Shown here one piece after another: positions 43,832 through 54,435 of a stretch of 64,000 nt of DNA; position 1 is the stretch's first letter, and every line of letters begins with the position of its first letter. Location: assembly GCA_025738555.1 (NCBI GenBank), contig JAOVFP010000005.1, positions 1,426,001 to 1,490,000 on the forward strand, given 5' to 3'. Under the pieces are notes generated by a model, which was given only the letters and a program-made list of their open reading frames with translations, did not search any database and was not told where the DNA came from. The translations under genes and the position numbers were made by a program. Source of the stretch: Cyathus striatus (taxonomy: Eukaryota > Basidiomycota > Agaricomycetes > Agaricales > Nidulariaceae).

Positions 43832-46800
43832 AGAGCAGCTCCAGTGACTCCGCACAGGCTGAGGGCCGCGTTAATCTCTCCTGTGCACCTAAGGAGATAA
43901 GACTAAACGCATCTGCTCTTTATGATCCCCAAGCTGTAAATATTCCCTTGACTTTGTTTTCTCCAGCTGCGCCGGATATGCCTCTATCTTTTCTCTCGCT
44001 CATCGATTCTGGTTCAACCCACTGTTTTGCTGACTTGTCGTTTGTGAGGGAGCACAACCTCCCCACAACTCTGGTCCCTCCCATTGCACTGAAACTTTTT
44101 GATGGTACCTCTAACTCCATACTTACAGAGAGTATATTATTATCTGTAATGTTTCCTACTGGTGAATGCATGGATATATCTTTCTATGTAACTCCGCTCG
44201 ATTCTTCCTGCTCTGTGGTATTAGGATTTAACTGGCTCTCCCAACACAATCCGTTGATTGACTGGACTGAGAGACGTATACTTGGCTTCCAAACCCCGGT
44301 TGTAGGAGAATCTCCTCTGTCTTTGTCGACATCTGCACTGAAGGCATCTGCCTCCTTGCAAACCCCTCCATCACCAGCTTCGTCTTCTGTTCCTCCGTCA
44401 GACAATAGTCCACCTCCTAGTATCTCACTCATCAACGCTGCAGCTTTTCTCCAGGCTAGTAAGCTTGCTGGCTTGCAGATGTTTAGGATACAAGTCAGTG
44501 CCATAGTTTCAGCTTCTGCCGCTGCTGTGGCTGCAGAAGCCATGGACCTCTCCAATATTCCTCTGGAATACCATGAGTTCACTGATGTCTTCAGCAAAAC
44601 ACGAGCAGACACTCTTGCTCCGCATCACCCTTACGATCTCTGGATCAACTTGGAGGAAGGTACGTCTCCTCCAGTCAGTACTGTATATTCACTCTCGCAG
44701 TCCGAGTTGGCCTCTCTATGAGAGTTCATCGACAAACATCTCCGGATTGGCTTCATCCGTCCTTCTTGTTCTCCACACGGAGCACCAGTGCTCTTTGTCT
44801 GGAAGAAAGATGGATCCCTTCGACTCTGTGTCGATTTCCATGGGCTTAATGCAATCTCCAAAAAGGATCGATATCCCCTTCCCCTTATTTCCGACCTCCT
44901 TGACTCTCCTCGCAAGGCTAGAATCTACACTAAGATCGATCTCCGCCACACTTACCACTTAGTCCGCATCGCTGATGGAGATGAGTGGAAGACTGCTTTT
45001 CATACTCGCTATGGCTCGTTTGAATGGCTAGTTATGCCATTTGGACTCACCAATGCACCTGTGGCTTTCCAACGTTTCATGAACGATATCTTCAAGGACA
45101 TGCTCGATGTGTGCGTTACAGTCTACCTCGATGATATACTAATCTACTCCGATAGTCTCAAGGAGCACAAACGGCATGTTAAAGAAGTCCTCAAGCGTTT
45201 ATGCCAACATGGGCTCTATGCCCAGGCGGACAAGTGTGAATTCCACACTGAATCTGTTGAGTACTTAGGTTATGTCCTTTCTCCGGGCGGCCTCACTATG
45301 TCCCAGGATAAAGTCCAAACCATTAGGGATTGGCCCGAACCTAAGAAGGTTAAAGACATTCAGTCTTTCCTTGGGTTCGCCAATTTCTATAGGCGCTTTA
45401 TTCAGCACTACTCCGATATAGTAGTGCCTCTCACTCGTCTTACCCACAAGGGTTTGAAATGGGACTTTTCTCTGGCTTGCCGTTTGGCATTCAAGAAACT
45501 TAAGGACACCTTCACTACAGCCCCTGTACTCACTCATTGGGTCCCTGATGCCCAGATCATTGTAGAGACTGATGCCTCTGACTATGCTCTTGGAGCAATC
45601 CTCTCAATTGTTGCTGACGATGGCAATATTCACCCCATTGCATTCCATTCCCATACCTTCACCGCTCCTGAACTGAATTACAACACCCACGACAAGGAAC
45701 TCCTGGCTATCTTTGAAGCTTTTTGTGTCTGGCGACACTACTTGGAAGGTTCTGGTACTCCAGTTGATGTGGTTACTAACCATAAAAACTTAGAGTATTT
45801 CTCCACCACCAAGATTCTTACTTGCCGCCAGGCTCGTTGGTCAGAGTACCTATCTCAGTTCAATCTGGTTATTCGTTTCTGCCCAGGGAAACTTGGTGTG
45901 AAACCTGACGCTTTAACTAGACGATGGGACATCTACCCTAAAGGGGGGAATAATGACTATGCCAAAGTCAATCCGCACAATTTTTGCCCTGTTTTTACCC
46001 AAGAACAGCTCATCACCTCTATCTGTGCTACCACACTCCTTCATCCTGTTCTCCATGCCAGCATCATCATGGATGTTGAGCAACTCCACCGTGACATCCT
46101 CACTACCCAACCCCTAGACACTGTCACTTCTATTCACCTTTGCAACCCTACTAATCGTTGGTCTGTCGGCTCAGATGGCTTACTCCGCCTCGACAACCAG
46201 ATTTATGTCCCAGACGACGATTCTCTCTGCCTTTGCGTTGTCCAGTACAAACACGATCATTTACTCGCCAGACATCCTGGTCAGAACAAGACTTTGGATA
46301 ATATTCGATGGGAATATACTTGGCCTGGACTCCGTACTTATGTCAAGGACTATTGTAAGTCTTGCACCATCTGCTTACGGTCTAAACCACAGCATCACCG
46401 TCCCTACGGTACCTTGAAGCAACTCCCTATTCCAGAGTGCCCATGGAACTCTATCTCTATGGACTTCACTGAAACACTTCCTATCTCTGGATTTGATAAG
46501 TACAATTCAATCCTAGTTATTGTTGACTGTCTTAGCAAGCAAGCTATCTTTATCCCTTGTCATAACACCATCACTTCTGCCCAGCTCGCTAAGCTCTTTG
46601 TCATGCATGTATTCTCTAAGCATGGTGTTCCCAGCCACATTACCTCCAATCATGGCTCGGAGTTCATCTCCCACTTCTTCCAGTCTCTTGGTAAGGTTCT
46701 CGACATCAACCTACACTTTACCTCTGGATATCATCCAGAAGGTGACAGACAAACTGAATGCATTAACCAAGTCTTAGAGCAGTACCTTTGCATCTACTGC

Positions 46801-47550
46801 AATTACCAGCAGGACAACTGGGCTGATCTCCTTCCCATTGCTGAGTTTGCGTATAACAATACACCGAGCTTGACCACTAATACTACTCCTTTCTTCGCCA
46901 ATAAGGGTTATCATCCACAGATTACAGTTTATCCCGAACGTGACGTTACCTCCGTTCATGCTAGGGACTACGTCGTGGACCTCCAGGAACTTCATGAAAA
47001 CCTCAAGGCCGAAATAGCACTTGCTCAAAAGCACTATCAAGTCAGAGCAGACAACTGTCGCTTGCCTGCCCCGGAGTTCAAAGTTGGAACTAAAGCCTTC
47101 GTCCGTGCTAAGTTCTTTAACACCACTCGCCCTTCCAAGAAATTGGCTGAAAAGTATTACAGTCCTTTCGAGATCATTGCCGAAACTGGTACCCACTCCC
47201 GCACCCTCAGACTCCCTTCCAATTTCTGAGCTGTACACCCTGTATTCCATGTCTCTATGCTCGAGCCCACAGTTGAAAATACTATCCCTGGTCGAGAGAT
47301 ACCTCTGCCTCCCCCTGTGGAAATCAACGGAGATATCGAGTTCGAGATCAGTGAGATCTGCGACTCCAAGCTAGATCGCCGGTTCAAGAAATGCCCTCTT
47401 CATTACTTAGTCCGATGAACTGGTTATGAAGGAACCAATGAAGAACTCACTTGGTTGGCTGCCACCAAAGTAGAACATGCTACAGAGCTCATAAAGGAAT
47501 TTCATGCTCATTATCCCGATAAGCCCAATCCTTCTACTCCTGTTTCATAG
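43832..47550 (+). pseudogene. Pol of Gypsy-1 (protease, RT, RNase H, integrase, chromodomain)
   Basis: Protease LIDSGSTHCFADLSF near 43,999. RT with KIDLRHTYHLVRIADGDEW, LVMPFGLTNAPVAFQRFMN and VYLDDILIYSD (YLDD near 45,124). RNase H VETDASDYALGAILS near 45,562. Integrase has a zinc-binding region with CKSCTIC, first Asp in SMDFTETLP, then TSNHGSEF where SDxGSEF is usual, so the second catalytic Asp is Asn (AAT, 46,648-46,650), and Glu in RQTECINQ. A chromodomain follows (KKCPLHYLVR and TGYEGTNEELTW), ending at 47,550. Stops: TGA 44,719 (Arg expected), TGA 47,227 (Arg expected) and TGA after LVR near 47,416 (Trp expected). The frame is otherwise open for 813 codons. Confidence 0.9.
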
Positions 47551-47883
47551 ACGTTTCTCCGCTTACATTTTTCGTTTCTCTGCTATAGTTTATTGTATAT
47601 CCGTATTTGTCTTCTTGACCAAAGGTTGAAGATTGACACTTCTCCGGACCCCGCTTGCATGATGACCACTACGTTTAATAGGCATAGCTGATTCGTCACT
47701 TTGCATACTTAATGAGGTGGGCTGAGAGTGGAAGTATGGAGTTGTATTGGTTTTCTCCTGAGGTGTTTCTTTTACTCCGTCTTACTGTTTACTCTTACAT
47801 TTTCGTTCTCTTCGCACCAGAAATCATTGAAAGTCCACAAAAAAATAAGTATATACAATTTTTCCCCTGTCTACTACTGTACA

Positions 47884-49571
47884 CTACTCTTCATCTTCCT
47901 CCTCTTCTTCCTCTTCATTACTCCCGGACTCATTAGTCTCCACCAGAGTACCCTCCTCTGCCGCCTGCGTGGTTGTCATCAACCTATTCAACGTTCCCAT
48001 CAACTCCGTGTGCATGTTGATGTTCCTCCCCAATGCCTCCATGAACATGGCTGATGAGGGGCTCCTGGAGTTGAGCTGCATCGCCAACTTGTCGCACTCA
48101 TTCTCCACAAGATACAGCTGATCCCTCAGGATCTTGCACTCGGCGTCGAACATTTTTCCCTTGGTCCACAATTCATCCGCCCGTTTCTCCGTGACCTCTA
48201 ACTCCGACCTCGCCACCGCCAGTTGCATCTGCAACTCCTCCACCAATTTCTTCTGCACCACACCACCGGTCTTCATCTTCTCCAGACCAATTCTCCGCTC
48301 CTCTGTGTTCCCCAGGACTACAGTCCCCCACACTATTCCCTCGTTGGCGCATCTCCCCTTCTTTGTCCAACATGCCTCGCACGCCTTATGGTTCATCTTC
48401 TTTCCCCTAGGAGCAAGTCAGAACAACTCTGGAATGAGAAACGAACAACTTACTCAAGATCCAATAAGCACTCCCTGCTGAACTTACTGCATTTGCTGCA
48501 GGGGACCTTGAGCAAGACGTACACCTCCTTCTCCTTTTTCTCCGCGGCCTTCTTGGTCTTCTCCACACCCTTACCCTTCTTCTCCGTCAATGTCCTCACC
48601 TCTTCCACCTCAACATCGGACTTGTCGCCAGTTTGGCTCTCTGTGCCGGTACGACTCTTGCTTCTAGACTGGCTAGCCTTGCTGCTAGTGTCGTCTTCCA
48701 CTGCCTTGTCGTCAATCAGAGCCTTGCTCTTTATTCCCTTGCGTTGGGAAGTCTGGGTCGTAGTCTTCTTCTTAGGTGGTTTTGGTGTTGCCTCTGTCGT
48801 GTCCTCCGGATTCATATGGGTGCGCTTCCTCTTGGAGCCACCCTCATTCTCCACTCGCTGGATGCTCCTCTCCACCTCCTCCTCCGGAGTTATGGTGTGG
48901 CCTTCGGTCTCCAACTGCTGAATGGTATGTTCGCGGTCAGCAATCTGCTCCGCGGTCATGTATGTACCTACCTGTGAAGTGGTCGTTACCCTCGACTCTA
49001 CTACAGGAGTTGAAACTCCTACCCTCATAGGCCCTACCTCTGCCAATGCTTGCTCTACCACTTTCTCCACCGGAGTTGAGTCGTCCACCATCATCACCAA
49101 GCTATCAGCATCCCTATGGGTTCATAAGGACCTCTCTACCGATTCTCAACTAAATGAGATTACTCCCAACCTTGCTATTGTTGTCTCGTACTCCGCATGT
49201 ATTGGTGGAGAAGTTTCTTGCATTGTCGTTTCCTCTGCTGGGCGACCAGTTAGTTGTGCCATCGTTTGAGCAACCCTCGCTTTTGTCTCTTCCTGCTTAC
49301 ATTTCTTTTCCCTTACCGCCTCCAATTATCGGTCTCCCTTGTCCACCTCCATTGTGTCCTCTATCTCCACCCCAGCCTGCTCCGTCTCCTTCACCGCCTC
49401 AACCTCAGTCTCTCTCGCCTCCACCTCAGTCTCTCTCGCCTCCACCTCAATCGACTCTGTCCCAACGCCTAGCTCCGCCCTTAAGGCCTTCAACTGTGCC
49501 TCCATCTCTTCAAGCCTCTTGAGCTTCTCCGCGTCGATGGCAGGGGGCATGGGTTGAGAGCTTGAAGACAT
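47884..49571 (-). pseudogene. Antisense Zn2Cys6-like gene carried by Gypsy-1
   Basis: Lies between pol and the 3' LTR, opposite to the element. Starts MSSSSQPMPPAIDAEKLKRL with a coiled coil of repeated EVEARET. The same frame continues through TAA 49,326, TGA 49,146 and TGA 49,122, then is open from 49,100 (MTAEQIADREHTIQQLETEG; Lys-rich KPPKKKTTTQ). A 47-nt intron (48,453-48,407, GTAAGT...CTAG) joins CSKCSKFSREC to CEACWTKKGRC with 13 residues between, close to the fungal CX2CX6C-X5-12-CX2CX6-8C binuclear cluster. A long coiled coil and an acidic tail (NEEEEEEEDEE) follow. The role is unknown; a DNA-binding regulator or a captured host gene are both possible. Confidence 0.65.
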
Positions 49572-49752
49572 TGTTAAAGGAATCATGTGTTATGGAGTTG
49601 ATATAATGGGGTAAAGAATGGGTTTGATTTTTTCCTCCACAGCTGACCTTTATATATCCGGACCTGATGTCAAAATGCCGATCAAATTTTCAAAAGCCTA
49701 TTTCTTGATCACATGCTCAGACCTCGAGGGCTCGGCCTTAAGGGGGGAATAC

Positions 49753-50388
49753 TGTCACATCCCATATCGCCTACCTCCAGACTCCTATGCTTTTACTCCG
49801 CCTTTCCCTTTGTTTACTCTGGACTTTGATTACACTCTTAATATTACTTATTGATTACTGTACATAGATTACTCTCGCTTCCTTTCTTCCGTTCTACTGA
49901 GCTATCCCCTCAGTAATGTAGTATACATCTCATAGTGAGTCACTTATCATTCTTAAGTGCGCCACTATCAGTTTTACTTTATGCCACCATACACGCTCAC
50001 TTCTCCGACGTGTTTTATTATGTTTAATTAGTTATAGTCTTCATTCTATGTACGCCTACCCTGACTGTACTTCTCTGCTGGCCTTTACTTACTCCGAGTC
50101 TCTAGTATTTAAGTAGTACTCGATTTGTACTTAGACTTCAGTTTCGTATTGAACTACATCCTCACCCTTCAGTCTGACTTGAGTTACATCTCTCGTCTTC
50201 TCCGAAGGGCTTGCCCTTACTCTGAAATCCAGGACCAGGAATCCCAGGGGCGCAGCACATAAGCTGAAGCTGAAGTCCTACCCCCTGAGTTATCGTCCTC
50301 CGCCTTTGTCTATTACTCACCCCTCGTTTCTCTGCAGTCACCCTCTTGTACTCCGCCACCAAGTCAGGCTAGGGGCACAGTTGTGACA
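49753..50388 (+). repeat. 3' LTR of Gypsy-1
   Basis: 636 bp, TGTCACATCCC...TTGTGACA, preceded by the purine tract and followed by the GAAGA duplication. Confidence 0.9.
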
Positions 50389-51416
50389 GAAGACCACAAT
50401 GGTGGCAAACATCATTGTTCTGGGGGTTGAGCCAATCATAGGAGGGATCATCACCATCAGAATCTGAATCACCTTTCTTAGACTTGAAGTTCTTGCCCTG
50501 ACCCCCCCTTTTGACATAGTTTGCCAACTTGGGAACACCTACCCCCACTGAGGGCCACTTTTGTATCCTCCTGATTCATTAACATCTTCTTTGTAGATGT
50601 TGTTGAAATAAACAATGCATTGACGATGACGACATTACATTTGGCCTCAAAGCACACAGGGGAAGGAAGCCAGAGGCAAATGGATAAGTAGTACAGTACA
50701 TAGTAGACTACTTAAATACATAAAAAGCGGAAGCACATTGTCTGTAAAATACATAATAGGTATAGTAACATATCCAAATGCATATGTGGAGGCGGCATGG
50801 AATTGTGACATTTGAATATGTAATATAATTCTACAGATGTGAGAGTTGGCTCTGTAGATTGTGACATGAGGAGAGTGTGAATGATGGCAAAGGATGGGTG
50901 GAGATTCATGAGAATAGAGTCAACAACATCAAGGGGAGAAGGGGGGTGACCAAGGGTAGTGAGAGCATCAGAGGCAGTGATAATGTCCTGAATGTACACA
51001 GACACTGGTTCCTCAATATTATGGACAGGGTTGTAAAGCCACTTCTTGAGCTCAAACTGAGATGCACATGAGTCCTTCTGGTACTCAGACTTGAGGCTGG
51101 TGTAAACAGCAAAGGCTGTTTGAACTGGGGATGTTTCCTTGAAGTGTGCATCATAAATGGCATTTGATGAAATGGTCTTATAGAGAGCCATGTGAGCATG
51201 GGTATCAATAGTGACCCATGCAGTACAATCCTTGGAGTCCTCAACAGAAGGGGCAGTAGACGTGCCTTTTATATGCCCTAGCAAATCCTCATCCTCTCCA
51301 AATGTCATCTCCAGCTCCCTGCTCCATGTCAGGTAGTTTGTCCCATCAAAAAAGTTCTGGGAATCAAAGGTCCTGAGAAGTTCATAGACTGTTGGGGCCA
51401 TGGTGGTGGTTGACAA
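50389..51416 (-). pseudogene. Copia-type gag, interrupted by the Gypsy insertion
   Basis: The frame starts at 51,416 (true Met probably in MSTTTMAPTVYELLRTFD) and has the gag-polypeptide features NFFDGTNYLTWSRELEMTFG and AFAVYTSLKSEYQKDS, typical of copia gag (UBN2/DUF4219 type). A first frame ends at 50,712; farther down the DNA encodes a Lys/Gly-rich stretch and CHHCGL at the Gypsy insertion point. The rest of the zinc knuckle (PGHHSSC) and an acidic tail ending VSVGARKGWKG lie on the far side of the insert, in the complement of about 25,667-25,943. There is no protease, integrase or RT. The frame was probably already decayed before the insertion. Confidence 0.75.
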
Positions 51417-51537
51417 TGGTGGGGGGTGAAGAGAGAGGGAAGGGTGTGTGGGATCAAAAGATCAGAAGAAGAAGTGATTGAAAGTTTGTTGGCAGGTTGA
51501 GTGGTATAGAATTTAAGCACAGTCAGGGCCCATAACC

Positions 51538-51732
51538 TGTCAGGAATAGAAGGGGAGGGTTGAAGAGCTGACTATGGAGGAAGACCAAATTGAAAATGCT
51601 GATCAACAATGGTGACAGATGAAGCCATGTATTGCACAGAAGCTATGACACATGTACATACAGAGAATGATTATGTAACTATATTATGTAACTACATGGC
51701 TGTGCCTCAACACAAACACTCAGATTCTAACA
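51538..51732 (-). repeat. LTR of the gag-only element (5' LTR)
   Basis: 195-bp partner of 25,376-25,570, followed by the matching target duplication GCATA. It is the upstream LTR for the minus-strand gag, with the primer-binding-like GGTTATGGGCCC directly inside it. Confidence 0.85.
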
Positions 51733-51739
51733 GCATAGT

Positions 51740-52105
51740 GGTCACATTAATATGCTTAGCATACTTCTACCTACTATAAAAACATTATTTCTATATTCTA
51801 TGCACTACTTACAAATGGTATAATAATATGGGTTATATTTAGTAGCTAAGGTAGAGGTCCCAGACCATTAGCTGGCATGGGAATGATCCACACTAATAAG
51901 GGACATTACTAGCCTAAGTAGGAAAGTGTCTAAGAATAGAAACATCAAGGTCAGAGCTTATTCTTGACATCAGTGGGAGATAATTACCAGTAAGGCTGGA
52001 GATTGAGCTAAGTGTGTGTCTATTCTAATAATAGATTATTGAAGCAATGTTATCACATTATAGGAAAAGGCATGAGGACTAGACCCACAGCAAGTGCCAC
52101 TATCT
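51740..52105 (-). repeat. CpG-free copy of the 9025-9385 dispersed repeat
   Basis: Matches 9025-9385 in reverse complement over its whole length. I find no CpG in it; sites that are CG in the partner are TG or CA here (for example GACGCGATAAC there, TGTGATAAC in the complement here). Confidence 0.8.
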
Positions 52106-52141
52106 AACAATATCCCCATCCTTCTCTTCTAATTACAGAGG

Positions 52142-52863
52142 ATGCAGAAGTCATCCAGTCACTCCCTATCCTCAGCTGTATTGCTCTCAGCAACTCCTGG
52201 ATTACTATTCACCACATCAACCTTCCAATCTCCTCCTTCTTAATGTATCTCTACATCCCTGCAGCCAGCTCCATGGACAGAGTGCAGGAGGTGATTCTTG
52301 CTGTCCAGAAGGAGTTCCACCCCATCCTCTCTGCTATTACTATGAAGCTCAACAACATCTCTATGCTTGAAAGTATCCCTGTGAATGACTGCATCAACCA
52401 CATTCTTAATAGCATTCATGCTGATTTCATCCACATCAAATTATTTGACATTAGGGATGAAAGGGAACTTGAGCTGGCTGTGTGGAGATTATATATGCAA
52501 CCTATCACTGACAACACAACATATCACTGGGAGGATGTAGTTAGGAGTCTTTGCAAACTCATGATTGTCAGCCCCTCTTGGTTTGCTCACAGTGCAGACT
52601 TTATGAGAATCATAAGCTGTAACCTATGTAAGTCCTGCAATCACCCCACCCTCCTCTGCCAGTTCCCAGTGAGGCTTGGCATCAAAATCACTAGAGAAGA
52701 CCTAGAGGAGCATGATGAACCAGATGTGATGCAACTTCTGGCACAGGTAGTGGCAAGACAAGATCAAAGCCATGGCCATGACAGCCAGCACCCCACTCCC
52801 AGTGCTAATTGTGGAGGTGGTTGCAGTACTGGCCACAACCACAGACACCATGGTGCCTTCTAA
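52142..52863 (+). CDS. Gag-like zinc-knuckle protein, probably element-derived
   Basis: Open from about 52,142 (no Met before 52,234), ending at 52,863. It contains a helical region (SSMDRVQEVILAVQKEFHPI, IPVNDCINHILNSIHADF) and then CNLCKSCNHPTLLC, which fits the CX2CX4HX4C retroviral-type zinc knuckle, and a His/Gly tail (GGGCSTGHNHRHHGAF). This layout is common in gag-like or ORF1 proteins of fungal retroelements. No RT follows, so it is either a fragment or a domesticated gag. A start at 52,270 (MDRVQEV) is possible. Confidence 0.5.
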
Positions 52864-53755
52864 GTATGATAATTAGTTGGCTTGTGATTAAATTTCTTTC
52901 TCTCAATCTAAATACATGCTTTTGTATCAATAGCTAGTTAAGCCAAATATAGTCTTATTTCATGCTCTTCCATACCCATCCTGATAATTACATATGACTT
53001 ATAATCACATCACCAATCCCCTATTATCAGACAGCACTAGGACTTTCTAACTCAGGGTACACCTGCATCAACAGGTGAATGACCTCAAACTCTCTCCCAC
53101 TGACCCCCAGCAAACTTTTCTCTATACCTCATTCTCCATTCTTTGGACCTTTGGATCCCTAGACATACACCCCATTCAATAGACTTTATTGTTGTGCTTG
53201 GATGCATGAGAGGATTGGTGTAATGTTGAGCCTGACACTATCTGAATTACCAATCATCTTAGGCCCTCTGCCTTAAGTTTGGCATGGCACCAGTGACTGG
53301 GGAGGCTACCATGTGTTGTCCCAGCTGGTTCTATCTGCAAATTGGTGTGCATGACACTTAGGATGTTCTGCTAGTGTCCAGACCTCTTCAAATGCATCTG
53401 TTACTTTTCACCCTGGCACCCATCACTCATTCTCAGATTTGTTGAACCCTCTGCTCCTGTACCTATCACATTCCCTCTGAATCCATACCAATCTACTCCC
53501 CTCCATCTCATCCCTTTGTCTGCTTCAACCCCATCCAAGGACATATCCCACAAGAATGACCCCAACTTTGTATTTCTACCCCTCATTTCCATTGGAGAGC
53601 CATGTTGGTGGACTCCGATGACTCCAACTTCAACCCCAACAACTACCTTCTCTCTCTCAAACCCTTTTTTACCCTTGATCCCCCTCTCCCAATCCTCCTA
53701 CTCCAGTTTACCCATAAGATTATATCACTGATCATTTGATCTATTTTAATCTATA
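52864..53755. other. CpG-poor region before Gypsy-3
   Basis: No gene supported. It may hold the 5' LTR of the chromovirus that follows, but I found no second copy downstream to prove it. Confidence 0.4.
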
Positions 53756-54435
53756 ATGGAAGCTAAACACCTTGCTCCACCAACTCAACCAACCATCCCA
53801 TCACCAATACAACCTTTTGGAATAATTGATCCTGAAGGAAATCAGCAATTTCCTCCATCACAACCCCCATCACCACCATCTAACCCTCCAAATCCATCAG
53901 GACAAGAAGGTTGGGCACACTTTCTTGCAGATGTGATAAGATTCATAGGAAGAGGAATTTTGTAAATAATGTGGACTCTTACATACCTATGAATTCCTCT
54001 GTACCAGTAGCATCCACTAGTAATATTGTAGAACTACCTGATATAACTAAACTGTCCAAGGAGCAATGTGCCTTACTTATGGCTCTATTGGGTTTTCCCA
54101 AGGCCAGCAGTGAGCACAAACTTGCCAGCCTCTATTTATGTATCTAGTCATGTAACTGTACCTACATTAGATCTGGAATCTGAGTTTGTATTGTTCAAGA
54201 AAAAGATATCACAGTGCACCTTCCTTGATCAGGAAGTAAAACCAGGAAATGTGTATTGGGTCACATGAAGATTAAAAGACCAGACACCAGAATTAGCTTT
54301 GGCTTCACTTAGTATTTGGACACACCCAAAACACAGACTTGAAGTAACTTCCAAAACAGTTGATGAACTGAATGATCTTTCAGATCAGGATGTGATTCAA
54401 GGGTTGAATGAATTAAAGGGACCCAAAAAGTTTAT
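53756..54435 (+). pseudogene. Gag remnant of Gypsy-3
   Basis: Begins MEAKHLAPPTQPTIPSP, Pro-rich, then reaches EGWAHFLADVIRF and breaks; short frames resume with LPDITKLSKEQCALLMALLG. No zinc knuckle is visible. Confidence 0.5.

Larger units (their letters stand above)
25944..50388 (+). mobile_element. Ty3/Gypsy chromovirus with both LTRs (Gypsy-1), split by nested elements
   Basis: LTRs at 25,944-26,607 and 49,753-50,388 start TGTCA and end TGACA, and the target duplication GAAGA is exact (25,939-25,943 and 50,389-50,393). Without the 15,370-bp insert at 27,606 and its 7-bp duplication the element is about 9.1 kb. It has gag, then protease-RT-RNase H-integrase with a C-terminal chromodomain, an antisense gene, and a purine tract AAGGGGGGAATAC directly before the 3' LTR. 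Pol has three premature TGA codons and a mutated integrase Asp, so this copy is dead, while the paired LTRs and exact duplication show a fairly recent insertion. Confidence 0.9.
25376..51732 (-). mobile_element. Gag-only copia-type LTR retrotransposon (host of the nest)
   Basis: Two 195-bp LTRs (25,376-25,570 and 51,538-51,732) start TGTCAGGAATAG and end GATTCTAACA, and the 5-bp target duplication GCATA is exact on both sides (25,371-25,375 and 51,733-51,737). Without the Gypsy inserted at 25,944 the element is only about 1.9 kb. It encodes a copia-type gag and no pol, like the plant TR-GAG elements. Next to its 5' LTR is GGTTATGGGCCC, complementary to the anticodon stem-loop of initiator tRNA-Met, the half-tRNA primer known for several copia elements. 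GTGGGGG before the 3' LTR would be the polypurine tract. CpG is nearly absent. Confidence 0.85.
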
